NCBI RefSeq assembly: GCF_001424905.1
Contig: NZ_LMCU01000001.1
Location: 2,287,480 to 2,351,479, forward strand
Direction of reading: 5' to 3'
DNA: 64,000 nt
Source: Leifsonia sp. Root112D2
GTDB lineage: Bacteria > Actinomycetota > Actinomycetes > Actinomycetales > Microbacteriaceae
Shown: positions 54,638 to 63,462 of the stretch, piece after piece
How positions within the stretch are numbered: the stretch's first letter is position 1
Layout: each line of letters starts with the position of its first letter
Translations under genes and position numbers: made by a program
Notes under the pieces: model-generated
Told to the model about the DNA's origin: nothing
The model's database searches: none
The model's input: only the letters and a program-made list of their open reading frames with translations

Positions 54638-56044
54638 TCAGATGCGCTGACGCCCGGCCGCGGTGCTGCGACGCAGGTAGAAGACGACCGTGAGAGCGAG
54701 CATGATCGCGTATCCGGCGATGAACCAGGCGAAGCCGGTGGTGTACGAACCGGTCGACGATTTGGAGAGGCCGAGCGCCTGCGGAATGAGGAACCCACCG
54801 TACGCGCCGATGGCCGAGATCAGGCCGAGTGCAGCCGCCGTGGTGCGTTGCACCGTCACGCTGCTGCCGGTGATGTGCGCATCCGGTGTACCGGCGCGGG
54901 CCGCGAACACGGTCGGGATCATGCGGTAGGTCGAACCGTTTCCGATTCCGGATGCGACGAACAACAGCAGGAAGGAGGCCAGGAACAACCAGAAGCTGCC
55001 GAGCGGCAGTGTGACGATCACCAGAAGCGTGCCGAGCGCCATCGTCGCGAAGGAGACGACAGTCACGACCGCACCGCCGAAGCGGTCGGCGAGGCGCCCG
55101 CCGTATGGCCGGGCGAGCGAGCCGACCAGCGCACCCAGGAAGGCCAACGAGACGGATGCCGTGCCCACCTGCAGGGCGGAGAACGCAGGGAACTGGTCGG
55201 CGATGAGTTTGGGGAACACCCCGGCGAAGCCGATGAAGGAACCGAAGGTGCCGATGTACAAGAACGCGAGCAGCCACAGGTGCGGTTCGCGCACGGCGGC
55301 GATGGAGCCGGAGAAATCGACCTTCGCGCTGGAGAGATTGTCCATGTAGCGCCACGCCCCGAAGATCGCGAACAGGATGAAGGGAATCCAGATCCAGCCG
55401 GCGAGGGGGAGGCTGACCGCGCTCGCCGCGCCGATGGTGATGGCGATGGGCACGACGAACTGGGCGACAGAGGCGCCCAGGTTGCCGCCGGCCGCGTTGA
55501 GTCCGAGTGCCCAGCCCTTCTCCCGCTGCGGGTAGAAGAACGTGATGTTCGACATCGAGCTGGCGAAGTTGCCGCCGCCGAAGCCGGCCAGGCCGGCGGC
55601 GACGAGCAGCACCCAGAATGGCGTCTCGGGGTTGCCGACGCAGACCGCGAGCGTGATGGCGGGGATGAGCAGCAGGCCGGCCGAGATCATCGTCCAGTTG
55701 CGTCCGCCGAAGCGCGGCACCATGAAGGTATACGGAAAACGCAGGGTCGCCCCGACGAGACTCGGCAGTGAGATGAGCCAGAAGATCTCACCGGTGCTGA
55801 GGGTGAAGCCGGCCTGGGGCAGAAAGACCACCACGATGCTCCAGAGCTGCCAGACGACGAAGCCGAGAAACTCGGCGAAGATCGACCAGCCGAGGTTGCG
55901 TGACGCGATGGCCTTGCCGCTCGCCTGCCAGAACGCCGTGTCTTCGGGGTTCCACCCGTCGATCCAGCGGCCCGGCCGGCGTTCGAGAACGGTCGAGGGA
56001 GGGGCGGCGGTGTCGGTTGCGTTGTCGGTGCGCAGGCTGCTCAT
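54638..56044 (-). CDS. narK: Nitrate/nitrite transporter (NarK, MFS)
   Basis: 468 residues. ATG 56044 is chosen over the ATG 15 nt upstream because AAGGAG (minus strand) sits 5-6 nt before it. About 12 membrane segments; nitrate-signature motifs GLAGFGGGNFASSMSNITFFYP and SGIGNGSTYRMIP are intact, placing it in the NNP family. Imports nitrate or exchanges nitrite for the nasA-nasB enzyme. First gene of the operon; the 168-nt upstream gap has no clear GlnR box. Confidence 0.94.
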   Translation of the reverse strand: MSSLRTDNATDTAAPPSTVLERRPGRWIDGWNPEDTAFWQASGKAIASRNLGWSIFAEFLGFVVWQLWSIVVVFLPQAGFTLSTGEIFWLISLPSLVGATLRFPYTFMVPRFGGRNWTMISAGLLLIPAITLAVCVGNPETPFWVLLVAAGLAGFGGGNFASSMSNITFFYPQREKGWALGLNAAGGNLGASVAQFVVPIAITIGAASAVSLPLAGWIWIPFILFAIFGAWRYMDNLSSAKVDFSGSIAAVREPHLWLLAFLYIGTFGSFIGFAGVFPKLIADQFPAFSALQVGTASVSLAFLGALVGSLARPYGGRLADRFGGAVVTVVSFATMALGTLLVIVTLPLGSFWLFLASFLLLFVASGIGNGSTYRMIPTVFAARAGTPDAHITGSSVTVQRTTAAALGLISAIGAYGGFLIPQALGLSKSSTGSYTTGFAWFIAGYAIMLALTVVFYLRRSTAAGRQRI

Positions 56045-56212
56045 GGGCTCTCCTTGCATGGGTGTCTATGCGTATTCCGACGCTATTGAGGCCGTGTTAC
56101 AGCGAGTGCGGCGACGCGTAAACGTTGGGTCTCCGAGTTCTCACACAGGGTTTCGCGCGTGCTGAGGTGGAATTAACGCGAGGGTTACCGAAAATCGGCC
56201 GCTGCGGCGGCG

Positions 56213-56686
56213 CTAGCGGCTGAGCCGGTAGATGTGCTCGACGACATCGCGGCCCAGGCCATCGGCATACGACGTCTCTGAGCCGATCTCCAGGAATCCG
56301 GCGCGCAACAGCACCGTGGCGGAGCCGAGATTGTGCACGGCGACCCGCGCGAGCAGCGGCCGGGTCGGATCGAGCTTCAGGAAAGCGCTGAGGGCTGCCG
56401 ATGCGATTCCCTGGCCCCATCGCCCGGGGTCTATCCAGTAGGTGACCTCACGCTCACCATCCATGGTGAAGCTTCCGATCGTTCCCACGAGGCCGTTGCC
56501 GTTGTCGATGGCCCGCAGGACAACTGAGGGGTCGTTTCGGATGCGCTCATAGTGGGCATCGAACGCGCCCCGATCAGATGGGTCTGCCCGCGTGAACGCT
56601 GCCATCTCAACTGCCGCACGGTCCTGTTCCCACTCGAAGAGCAGATCGAGCTCGCCGTCTTCAAGCTCACGAAGCACTATCGTCAT
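56213..56686 (-). CDS. GNAT-family acetyltransferase
   Basis: 157 residues. Acetyl-CoA-binding motif GRWGQGIASAALSAFL (the R/Q-x-x-G-x-G/A type) and a C-terminal LLRAGFLEIGSETSYADG strand typical of RimJ/RimL-like GNATs. Starts 6 nt from a minus-strand TACGCT box, so leaderless. Unrelated to nitrate metabolism; it interrupts the cluster. Substrate unknown. Confidence 0.9.
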   Translation of the reverse strand: MTIVLRELEDGELDLLFEWEQDRAAVEMAAFTRADPSDRGAFDAHYERIRNDPSVVLRAIDNGNGLVGTIGSFTMDGEREVTYWIDPGRWGQGIASAALSAFLKLDPTRPLLARVAVHNLGSATVLLRAGFLEIGSETSYADGLGRDVVEHIYRLSR

Positions 56687-56692
56687 GCACTC

Positions 56693-56698
56693 AGCGTA
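56693..56698 (-). promoter_or_regulatory. -10 element of the GNAT gene
   Basis: TACGCT on the minus strand, 6 nt before ATG 56686. Confidence 0.4.
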
Positions 56699-56703
56699 GA
56701 GAC

Positions 56704-56756
56704 TCGCTCAGACATCGAGCCGATAGCCGCGTTTGACCACGGTGGCGATGAGACCC
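56704..56756 (-). pseudogene. Remnant of a second hemD-like 3' end
   Basis: This ~53-nt segment matches 58766-58818, the last codons and stop of the hemD-like gene, with about four mismatches by eye. On the minus strand it reads DTGLIATVVKRGYRLDV then stop, identical to the C-terminal tail of the intact protein. Upstream coding sequence is missing. It abuts the HxlR fragment. Confidence 0.7.
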
Positions 56757-56770
56757 GTATCCTGGGCGAG

Positions 56771-57103
56771 GGCGATGCGCGTTTCTCCCAGCTGCGCCGC
56801 CGTGTTGAGGGTGTCTCACAGAAGATGCTGGCTCATAGCCTCCGTGGGCTGGAGCGCGACGGTCTCGTGCGCCGCACCGTGTACCCACAGGTTCCGGTGC
56901 AGGCGGAGTGCGGGCTCACCGACGCGGGGCGCACACTGCTCGAGCCTCTCCGTGCGCTCGAGGAATGGTCGATCGAACACCCGGGCGATGTCTCTGCGTC
57001 GCGGGAAGCCTACGACCGCGTGGATTGTGGATTGATGACGAGAGCTCGCGGCGGTCATCCCGCTCCAGGGCATATACGCACGAGGTTCGTGGCTAATCGC
57101 TAA
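56771..57103 (+). pseudogene. Truncated HxlR-family regulator
   Basis: RFSQLRRRVEGVSQKMLAHSLRGLERDGLVRRTVYPQVPVQ... is the second half of an HxlR winged-helix regulator, and LLEPLRALEEWSIEHPGDVSASREAYDRV its C-terminus. The N-terminal ~40 residues, including the first helix and conserved Cys, are absent: the frame upstream runs into the hemD remnant and the GNAT gene in antisense. The only internal ATG (56824) would leave a non-functional protein. The tail past YDRV is not typical. Confidence 0.65.
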
Positions 57104-57190
57104 TACGACCGTATAGATTGCCGGTTCTGCTGCCGTGTGCCGAGGGGCGCGACAAATGAGGCAACGAATACTGCTACGAGGAGGTTTCCT

Positions 57191-57232
57191 ATGAGTCAAC
57201 GCGCTATGTACGAATTAGGAATTCTGCGCTAA
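57191..57232 (+). CDS. Possible 13-residue small ORF
   Basis: ATG...TAA encodes MSQRAMYELGILR. A strong ribosome site GAGGAGG (57178-57184) lies 6 nt upstream, better than most genes in this window. It could be a leader peptide for the protease gene 34 nt on, or the 5' end of a deleted gene. Length gives no homology evidence. Confidence 0.3.
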   Translation: MSQRAMYELGILR

Positions 57233-57265
57233 TGTGCGACTTAAAGTCGAAGGAGAGGCGATTTC

Positions 57266-58519
57266 ATGGGCGTGCGACGCAAGGCAGTCCTCATTGGCGC
57301 GGCACTCGTTGCATTGGCTCTTGCAGGGTCGCCACTGGCAGCGGGCGCAGCGACCCCTGAGCCCACGGCGACACCCTCGCCGAGCGACGCAAAGGCGGGT
57401 CTGACCAACACGTCTCCTGACCCTGCCACCGATGCGATGTTCCCTCCCTACCAGACTCAGTTTGCAGTTCTTAATGAGCCCTTGGCGGATCTCGTCAACA
57501 CGTTCCCCGACATCGTCGGCAAGAGCGCCTGGGATGAGGTGTCAAGGACCGCAACGATGGACTACTACACCGGAGCGGAGCCCGCGGAAGAGTCGGCCTT
57601 CCTGGCTGCCACGCGTCGAATTGTCGTTCCGCCGCCGCTCAACCTCGTCTGGCGCCCGGTGGGCTGGAGCCTCAGTGCGCGCGGTTCTCTCCTGCAAAAG
57701 ATCACCGGAAACCCCGACGCATGGACGTCCTTCTTTGGGTCGGCGCCGGAAAGCGGTTACATCGACGAGTCGGGTAACGTCCACGTGTCTTTGGCGGATC
57801 CGAGCAAGGTTCAATCGGCTCCGGCCCGGTCTGGGGTACTCCCGGATGGCTCCGCGTTCGTCGCCGATCCGCCGTCGAAGGTCGATTGGCAGGTTGGGCG
57901 CACTTCTGACTTCTCGCCTTGGAGCTCTGGTGACAGGATCACGGCCGGGATTTATGAGTGCACGTCGGGTTTCAACTGGAAGAAGTGGGGAACCGGCGAA
58001 TATGAATATATGGGCATGACCGCCGATCATTGCGCCGTAGCCGGTGGCCTGACATGGAAGACGGCCGGGGTGTCGTGGGGCACGGGCGTGCAATCGGACC
58101 CCGTGAAGGATGCCATCTTGATGCGTGCGGCCAGCGGCTCCAGCTTCAACACGGCGACCGCCTACGTTGGAGGGGCCACCACCTCGGACTTGCGGCGGGT
58201 CTACACGTTCAGGGCTACGCCCATGTTCAACGACATCGTCGCCCTCAGCGGGGCGACCAGCGGCCTCGGTAACGGGAAGATTATAAAAACAGACTTCTCG
58301 GCCAGCGGAGTCTTTCCGATCGTTCTCGTTAACTACACCGGGTGCATGAGTGGAGATTCCGGTGGCCCTTGGCTCACCACCCAAGCCGGCACCGGGTATG
58401 TTGAAGCTTGGGGACAGCACGAAGGTAAGTTCCTCTACCAGGGAGCCTACTATTGCGGGTTCATGCCGCTGAACCCGATCAGCACAGCTCTTCAAGCATC
58501 GATCCTTATCAACCCCTAG
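57266..58519 (+). CDS. Secreted trypsin-like (S1) serine protease
   Basis: 417 residues; AAGGAGAGG lies ~8 nt before ATG 57266. Sec signal peptide of ~28 residues (RRK, hydrophobic core, AGAAT), a Thr/Pro-rich propeptide start, a ~180-residue pro-region and an S1 domain. Catalytic triad: TADHC (His), DAILMRA (Asp) and CMSGDSGGPW (Ser). Cysteines flank the His and Ser loops as in chymotrypsin-fold proteases. Its GC and codon use appear lower than its neighbours, hinting at acquisition. Target unknown; no immunity or partner gene seen beside it. Confidence 0.88.
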   Translation: MGVRRKAVLIGAALVALALAGSPLAAGAATPEPTATPSPSDAKAGLTNTSPDPATDAMFPPYQTQFAVLNEPLADLVNTFPDIVGKSAWDEVSRTATMDYYTGAEPAEESAFLAATRRIVVPPPLNLVWRPVGWSLSARGSLLQKITGNPDAWTSFFGSAPESGYIDESGNVHVSLADPSKVQSAPARSGVLPDGSAFVADPPSKVDWQVGRTSDFSPWSSGDRITAGIYECTSGFNWKKWGTGEYEYMGMTADHCAVAGGLTWKTAGVSWGTGVQSDPVKDAILMRAASGSSFNTATAYVGGATTSDLRRVYTFRATPMFNDIVALSGATSGLGNGKIIKTDFSASGVFPIVLVNYTGCMSGDSGGPWLTTQAGTGYVEAWGQHEGKFLYQGAYYCGFMPLNPISTALQASILINP

Positions 58520-58769
58520 TCAACCGAGGGCAGTCCCTCCATTCCAAGCGGCGTTCCCACAAAAGATGCCGACAGGACTTTCCCCTTTCCGGTTGCCGAG
58601 CCATTGACGGTCTGCGTTGCGCCAGACCGCATGGCCGCCGTAATCCAGGGTGCTCCCAGCGTGTGTGAAAAACTCGGCCTGACACAGAAGCCTGATTAGA
58701 CGTAGATCGCGCTCGGTGCCGAGCTTGGGCCGCGGGGCGCAACCGGCTCACGGCGGATTAGTATGTCGC

Positions 58770-59921
58770 TCAGACGTCGAGCCGGTAGCCGCGTTTGACC
58801 ACCGTGGCGATGAGGCCCGGCGTGCCGAGCGACTGACGCAGGCGGCTGAGGGCCACCTCCATGGCGTGGTCATCGGCTGGCCCCTGCAGCAGCGTCGCGA
58901 GTTGGCTGCGCGAGACGACAGCACCGCGGGCGCTGACCAGGGCATGCAGCAAGGCCAAGGGGGTCGGCGGCAGGTGAACGCCGGCGCCGGCGACTAGGGC
59001 CGTCGAACCGCGCAGTTCCACCACACCGTGGCGGGTCGTGACTCGCTGTACGCGGTGCTGCTCCAGATGCTCACACACGAGACGGATGAGAGCCCCCATG
59101 CGAAAGCGCTCCGGCTGAATCGGCTTGATGCCTGTCGCCCGCAGCGGTGCGGCCGTGATGGGGCCGACGGCCGCCGCTATCACGACGGTTTTCAGGGCTT
59201 CGACGAGGTCGGGCAGGCGCCCACCGGCCTCCGCCGCGGCGAAGAGGGCGTCGACGGCCGGTGCGCTCGTGAACGTCACGCAGTCGAGCAGTCCGGAGCA
59301 GACGGCGTCGATGAGGCGCGTCACGCGTTCGTCGTCCTCGGGCTGCTCCCAGCGATAGGGGGCCACGGTGAGCACAACGGGAAACGCCGCGCGCAGGCGA
59401 TCCAGCTGGGCCTGATCGGTGTAACCGTGCAGCTGCACGACGATGGTGCGCGCATCCGGAAAATCGGTGAGGGCCCGGGTGACGAGCGACGCAGTGGTCT
59501 CGTCGTCGCTCATGCCGGCATCCGTGAGTCCGGCGGCGCGGATGCTGCCGCGCGCCTTGGGCCCACGCACGAGAATCGCGGATGCGCCGAGCGCGTCGGT
59601 CAGCGCGGAACCGAGCCCCGCGGCATCCGCCGTCTCGAACCAGCGGCGCATGCCGTAGCTGGTGGTGGCGAGCACGACGTCGGGTCGGGCGGCGATGACG
59701 GCCCTGGTGTCGTCGACGAGTGGCGCATCCAGTTCGGCGTGGGCGGTGCGCAGGGTCGGAGCGTGCAGCACCCAGGCGCCGCGGCGTTCGAAGGCGTCGA
59801 TGAGATCTTCGCTGCGCCGGTCGCTCGTGACCCCGATGCGAAAGCCCTCGAGCTGATCGCGCCGAAAGCCCGGCACGGGAATGGGCGGGGAGCCCGGCAC
59901 AGTAGACGGCTCGGCGCTCAT
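58770..59921 (-). CDS. hemD: Uroporphyrinogen-III synthase fused to a winged-helix DNA-binding domain
   Basis: 383 residues from ATG 59921, with GGGAGGGTGAG just upstream. Residues ~25-270 match the HemD fold (FRIGVTSDRRSEDLIDAFERRGA, DCVTFTSAPAVDALF). Residues ~290-383 form an OmpR-type winged helix: HALVSARGAVVSRSQLATLL...VEVALSRLRQSLGTPGLIATVVKRGYRL. Such fusions occur beside nirBD in mycobacteria. Either it makes uroporphyrinogen III for siroheme, or the domain serves as a tetrapyrrole-responsive regulator. 4 nt after cobA. Confidence 0.9.
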   Translation of the reverse strand: MSAEPSTVPGSPPIPVPGFRRDQLEGFRIGVTSDRRSEDLIDAFERRGAWVLHAPTLRTAHAELDAPLVDDTRAVIAARPDVVLATTSYGMRRWFETADAAGLGSALTDALGASAILVRGPKARGSIRAAGLTDAGMSDDETTASLVTRALTDFPDARTIVVQLHGYTDQAQLDRLRAAFPVVLTVAPYRWEQPEDDERVTRLIDAVCSGLLDCVTFTSAPAVDALFAAAEAGGRLPDLVEALKTVVIAAAVGPITAAPLRATGIKPIQPERFRMGALIRLVCEHLEQHRVQRVTTRHGVVELRGSTALVAGAGVHLPPTPLALLHALVSARGAVVSRSQLATLLQGPADDHAMEVALSRLRQSLGTPGLIATVVKRGYRLDV

Positions 59922-59925
59922 GGGC

Positions 59926-60699
59926 TCACCCTCCCGAGCCCGCGGAGGCGGCGCTCGCCAGCGCACTGATCGCCTCGCTGTCACCGTCGTGCGCGAGCCG
60001 CACCACCTCGCCGATGACGAGCACGGCGGGTGAGGAGACTCCGCGGGTCGCCGCCTCGGTGAGGATGCTGCCGAGATCGGCGATGGTGGTGCGTTGCGCA
60101 GCGCTGTACCCGCGTTCGATGATGGCGACGGGCATCGCCGCGCTCATTCCGAAGCGCAACAGACCCTGGGTGAGCGAGGGCAGCGTTCCGATCCCCATAA
60201 GCACCACGATGGTACCGCCGAGGCCGGCGAGGTGCTCAAGCTCGGCGGGGCTCAAAGGGGCATGCCCCGAGACCACGGTGAACAGCCGGCTGATGCCCCT
60301 GTGGGTGAGGGGTATGCCCGCGGCGGCGGGCACCGAGATGGCGCTCGTCACACCGGGAATGACCGTCACGTCGATTCCGGCGGCACGACACGCGATGACC
60401 TCCTCGCCGCCACGCCCGAAGACGTATGGGTCGCCGCCCTTCAGACGCACCACGCGGGCGCCGGTCAGGGCGTGCCGCACAATGAGTTGCTCGATGCCTT
60501 CCTGCCCGACCGGATGATGTCCGGGCCGCTTGCCCACGTCGATGAGGCTCGCGTGCGGGGCGAGCCGGGCGAGGCCCTCATGCGGGGCGAGCCTGTCGTA
60601 GAGCACCACGTCGGCGTCGCGCAGGGCGGCCACGGCGGCCAGCGTGAGCAACTCCTCGCGGCCGGGGCCACCCCCGACGAGCCACACGTGCCCGGTCAT
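59926..60699 (-). CDS. cobA: Uroporphyrinogen-III C-methyltransferase
   Basis: 257 residues from ATG 60699, overlapping the nirB stop by 4 nt. SUMT motifs: VGGGPGREELLTLAA, YDRLAP, VRLKGGDPYVFGRGGEE and VIPGVTSA. Makes precorrin-2 for siroheme, the cofactor of NirB, so its location in the nirB operon explains its role. No fused CysG-type dehydrogenase or ferrochelatase domain is present; those steps must be encoded elsewhere, perhaps just past the window end. Confidence 0.95.
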   Translation of the reverse strand: MTGHVWLVGGGPGREELLTLAAVAALRDADVVLYDRLAPHEGLARLAPHASLIDVGKRPGHHPVGQEGIEQLIVRHALTGARVVRLKGGDPYVFGRGGEEVIACRAAGIDVTVIPGVTSAISVPAAAGIPLTHRGISRLFTVVSGHAPLSPAELEHLAGLGGTIVVLMGIGTLPSLTQGLLRFGMSAAMPVAIIERGYSAAQRTTIADLGSILTEAATRGVSSPAVLVIGEVVRLAHDGDSEAISALASAASAGSGG

Positions 60700-63317
60700 C
60701 CTTGTGCCTGCCTCACAGGAATGCGCGGCCCGGCCAGCAGAACGGATGTGTGCTCCCGCTCGTCGGTCGTCGCCGGCCGCGACTGTTCGCGCTCCGGTAC
60801 CCGAACAATGCTCGGGTCGGGTGTCGACGGTGCGTTCACGAAGGACCGGAACCGGCGCAGCCGCTCCGGATCGGCGAGGGTGGCCGCCCATTCGTCCTCA
60901 TAGCCGTCGATGTGCAACGCCATCGCCGCCTCAAGCTCCTCGGCCAGCCCGAGCGAGTCGTTGACCACCACGTCGTACACGTGGTCCAGACCCCCGTCGA
61001 GGTCCTCCATCCACCGCGCGGTGCGCTGCAGGCGATCAGCGGTGCGAATGTAATACATCATGTAGCGGTCGATGAAGCGGATGAGCGTCTCATCGTCCAG
61101 GTCGCTCGCCAGTAGTTGCCCGTGTGAGGGCTGGAAGCCGCCGTTGCCCCCGACATACATGTTCCAGCCGGTCTCGGTGGCTATCACTCCCACATCCTTG
61201 CCGCGCGCCTCGGCGCATTCGCGCGCGCATCCGGAGACTCCGAACTTGAACTTGTGCGGAGCCCGCAGCCCCCGGTAGCGCAGCTCGAGCTGGATGGCCA
61301 TCGACACCGAGTCCTGCACCCCGAAGCGGCACCACGTGGATCCGACGCAGCTCTTCACGTTGCGCAGTGCCTTGCCGTAGGCCTGGCCTGACTCGAAGCC
61401 GGCCTCCACGAGCACCTTCCAGATCTCCGGAAGCTGCTCCAGCCGTGCCCCGAACATGTCGATGCGCTGGCCGCCGGTGATCTTCGTGTACAGCCCGTAA
61501 TCCGTGGCGACCTGGGCAATCACGGCGAGTTTCTGCGGCGTGATCTCACCGCCGGGAATGCGAGGCACCACCGAGTACGTGCCGTCCTTCTGCATATTCG
61601 CCATCGCCCGGTCGTTGGTGTCCTGCAGCGTGCCGCGGCCGGCATCCAGAATGTAGCCGCTGTTCTGGCTGGCGAGAATGGATGCGACGGCGGGCTTGCA
61701 CACATCGCATCCGCGGCCGGTGCCGAAGCGTTCCACGATCTCCTCGAAGGAGGTCAGCTCGAGCACCCGGATGGACTCGAAGAGCTCCTGACGGGAGAGG
61801 GCGAAGTGCTCGCACAGTGCGTGCGAGACGGCTATGCCGCTGCGCGTGAGCTCCGCCTCCAGCAGTCGCTTCACGAGTGGCACGCACGAGCCACACTGCG
61901 TGCCGGCCCTCGTGCAGGCCTTGAGCTCGCCGAGATCGGTGCAGCCGGGTGCGCCGTCGACGCCGTTCACCGCGGCGCGGATCGTGCCGGCGGTGACGGT
62001 GTTGCATGAGCAGACCAGCGCGTCGTCGGGCAGCTCGAGTTTCGCGGGTGCCTCAGCACCGGCCGCTGACAGGAAGGCTGCGGGTTCGGCGCCCAACTCC
62101 CGGCCCACCATGGGTCGCAGGCTCGCATACGGCGTGGCGTCGCCGACGAAGATGCCGCCGAGCAGCGTCTTCGCATCGTCTGTCACGACGAGCTTCTGGT
62201 ACAACCCGCGAGCGGGATCCGCGAAGACGATCTCGAGAGCGCCCTCTGCGGTGCCCAGCGCATCGCCGAAGCTCGCCACATCGACGCCGGAGAGCTTGAG
62301 CTTGGTCGCGTCGTCGATGTTCGTGAACTCCGCCGTACCGCCCCGCAGTCGGTCGGCCACGACCTCGGCCATGGTGTTCGCGGGGGCAACGAGACCGATG
62401 CACCGGCCCTGAATGCAGGCGACCTCGCCGATCGCCCAGATGTGTTCGTCGCTGCTGCGGCAATCGCTGCCCACCACGACGCCGCCGCGCTCGCCGATCT
62501 CCAGTCCGGCCTCGCGGGCCAGCTCATCGCGTGCCGCGATGCCTATCGCGAACACCACGATGTCCGCGTCGATCACCTGGCCGTTGCTCAGGCGAACACC
62601 GGTGACCACACCGTCATGATTCCGGATGTCACGGGGCCGGGTTCCCAGATGCAGCGCGAGACCCTGCGCCCGCATGATGCGCCCCAGGGCCTGCCCGGCA
62701 CCCTCGTCGAGCTGTGCAGACATGAGCCACGATCCGGAGTGCACGAGCGACACCTCAGCCCCGAGACGCTGCAGGCCGCCGGCCGCCTCCAACCCGAGCA
62801 GGCCGCCACCGGCGACCACGACGCGGGCCGGACGGCCGAAGGTCGAGGCGAGGGATTCGGTCTCGGCGAGCAGCGCATCCACGTCGTCGATCGTGCGATA
62901 GACGCGAGCACACTCGCTGCCGGAAATCTCGGGAACGGGGGCACGCGACCCCGTGGCGAGCACGAGTTCGTCGTAGGGCAGGCGTTCGCCCGAGACGGTG
63001 GTCACGGTGTGGTTCGTGCGATCGATGGCGGTGGCGCGCTCGTTGCGGCGAAGAACGGTGTGCTCGTTCTGCCAGACCTCGGCGGGCAGCGTCAGATCGG
63101 CACCGCCCATGAGTCTCGTGCTGAGGGCGACCCGGTCGTACGGAGTGTGGCTCTCCTCCGAGAGCACCGTCACGCGCAACGCGCCTGCCGTGTCGCCGGC
63201 GCCGAGGGCGCTGACCAGACGGTGCGCTGCGGGGCCGCCTCCGATGACGACGATCTCGCGGGCGGGAGCGCGCGTGGCAACGGGAGAGGCGAGCGATTCT
63301 GCGTTGGTCTCTGGCAT
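60696..63317 (-). CDS. nirB: Nitrite reductase [NAD(P)H] large subunit
   Basis: 873 residues from ATG 63317. N-terminal FAD/NAD reductase (VIGGGPAAHRLVSAL; VAGGGLLGLEAAGGLQ), a BFD-like [2Fe-2S] region with Cys in LVCSCN, GTQCGSC and RGCDVCKP, then the siroheme/[4Fe-4S] domain with Cys in SCVGSTWCRFG and GVSGCARECAE. Reduces nitrite to ammonium. Heads the nirB-cobA-hemD operon. The ribosome site lies in a GACGAG hexamer repeat. Confidence 0.96.
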   Translation of the reverse strand: MPETNAESLASPVATRAPAREIVVIGGGPAAHRLVSALGAGDTAGALRVTVLSEESHTPYDRVALSTRLMGGADLTLPAEVWQNEHTVLRRNERATAIDRTNHTVTTVSGERLPYDELVLATGSRAPVPEISGSECARVYRTIDDVDALLAETESLASTFGRPARVVVAGGGLLGLEAAGGLQRLGAEVSLVHSGSWLMSAQLDEGAGQALGRIMRAQGLALHLGTRPRDIRNHDGVVTGVRLSNGQVIDADIVVFAIGIAARDELAREAGLEIGERGGVVVGSDCRSSDEHIWAIGEVACIQGRCIGLVAPANTMAEVVADRLRGGTAEFTNIDDATKLKLSGVDVASFGDALGTAEGALEIVFADPARGLYQKLVVTDDAKTLLGGIFVGDATPYASLRPMVGRELGAEPAAFLSAAGAEAPAKLELPDDALVCSCNTVTAGTIRAAVNGVDGAPGCTDLGELKACTRAGTQCGSCVPLVKRLLEAELTRSGIAVSHALCEHFALSRQELFESIRVLELTSFEEIVERFGTGRGCDVCKPAVASILASQNSGYILDAGRGTLQDTNDRAMANMQKDGTYSVVPRIPGGEITPQKLAVIAQVATDYGLYTKITGGQRIDMFGARLEQLPEIWKVLVEAGFESGQAYGKALRNVKSCVGSTWCRFGVQDSVSMAIQLELRYRGLRAPHKFKFGVSGCARECAEARGKDVGVIATETGWNMYVGGNGGFQPSHGQLLASDLDDETLIRFIDRYMMYYIRTADRLQRTARWMEDLDGGLDHVYDVVVNDSLGLAEELEAAMALHIDGYEDEWAATLADPERLRRFRSFVNAPSTPDPSIVRVPEREQSRPATTDEREHTSVLLAGPRIPVRQAQG

Positions 63318-63321
63318 GATT

Positions 63322-63345
63322 CTCGTCCTCGTCCTCGTCCTCGTC
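63322..63345. repeat. Hexanucleotide repeat at the nirB ribosome site
   Basis: Four perfect copies of CTCGTC on the plus strand (GACGAG on the nirB strand) end 4 nt before the nirB ATG. Adjacent copies create overlapping GAGGA Shine-Dalgarno cores, the nearest ~8 nt from the ATG. Copy-number change would shift or add ribosome sites. Confidence 0.85.
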
Positions 63346-63462
63346 ACTCGCGTCAATCGGCTTGAGCCGAGCGTATGGGGGAGTGATTTCGGTTCGGTTT
63401 CGTCGGTGTGACCCCGCATTAACAAACCCCACACCGCGCAGCGACGCGAATGTGAGGCGGGT

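Noticed and set aside
54618..55355. Upstream extension of the nasA frame
   Set aside because: Antisense-like His/Arg-rich sequence overlapping narK; ATG 54617 gives the normal NasA start with its iron-sulfur motif.
56045..56212. GlnR box upstream of narK
   Set aside because: Isolated GAAAC- and GTAAC-like words occur but not with the 6-nt spacing required.
58519..58680. Minus-strand open stretch reading ...VWRNADRQWLGNR... between the protease and hemD
   Set aside because: No start codon or family that I can name; may be a decayed fragment but could equally be chance in a 250-nt gap.
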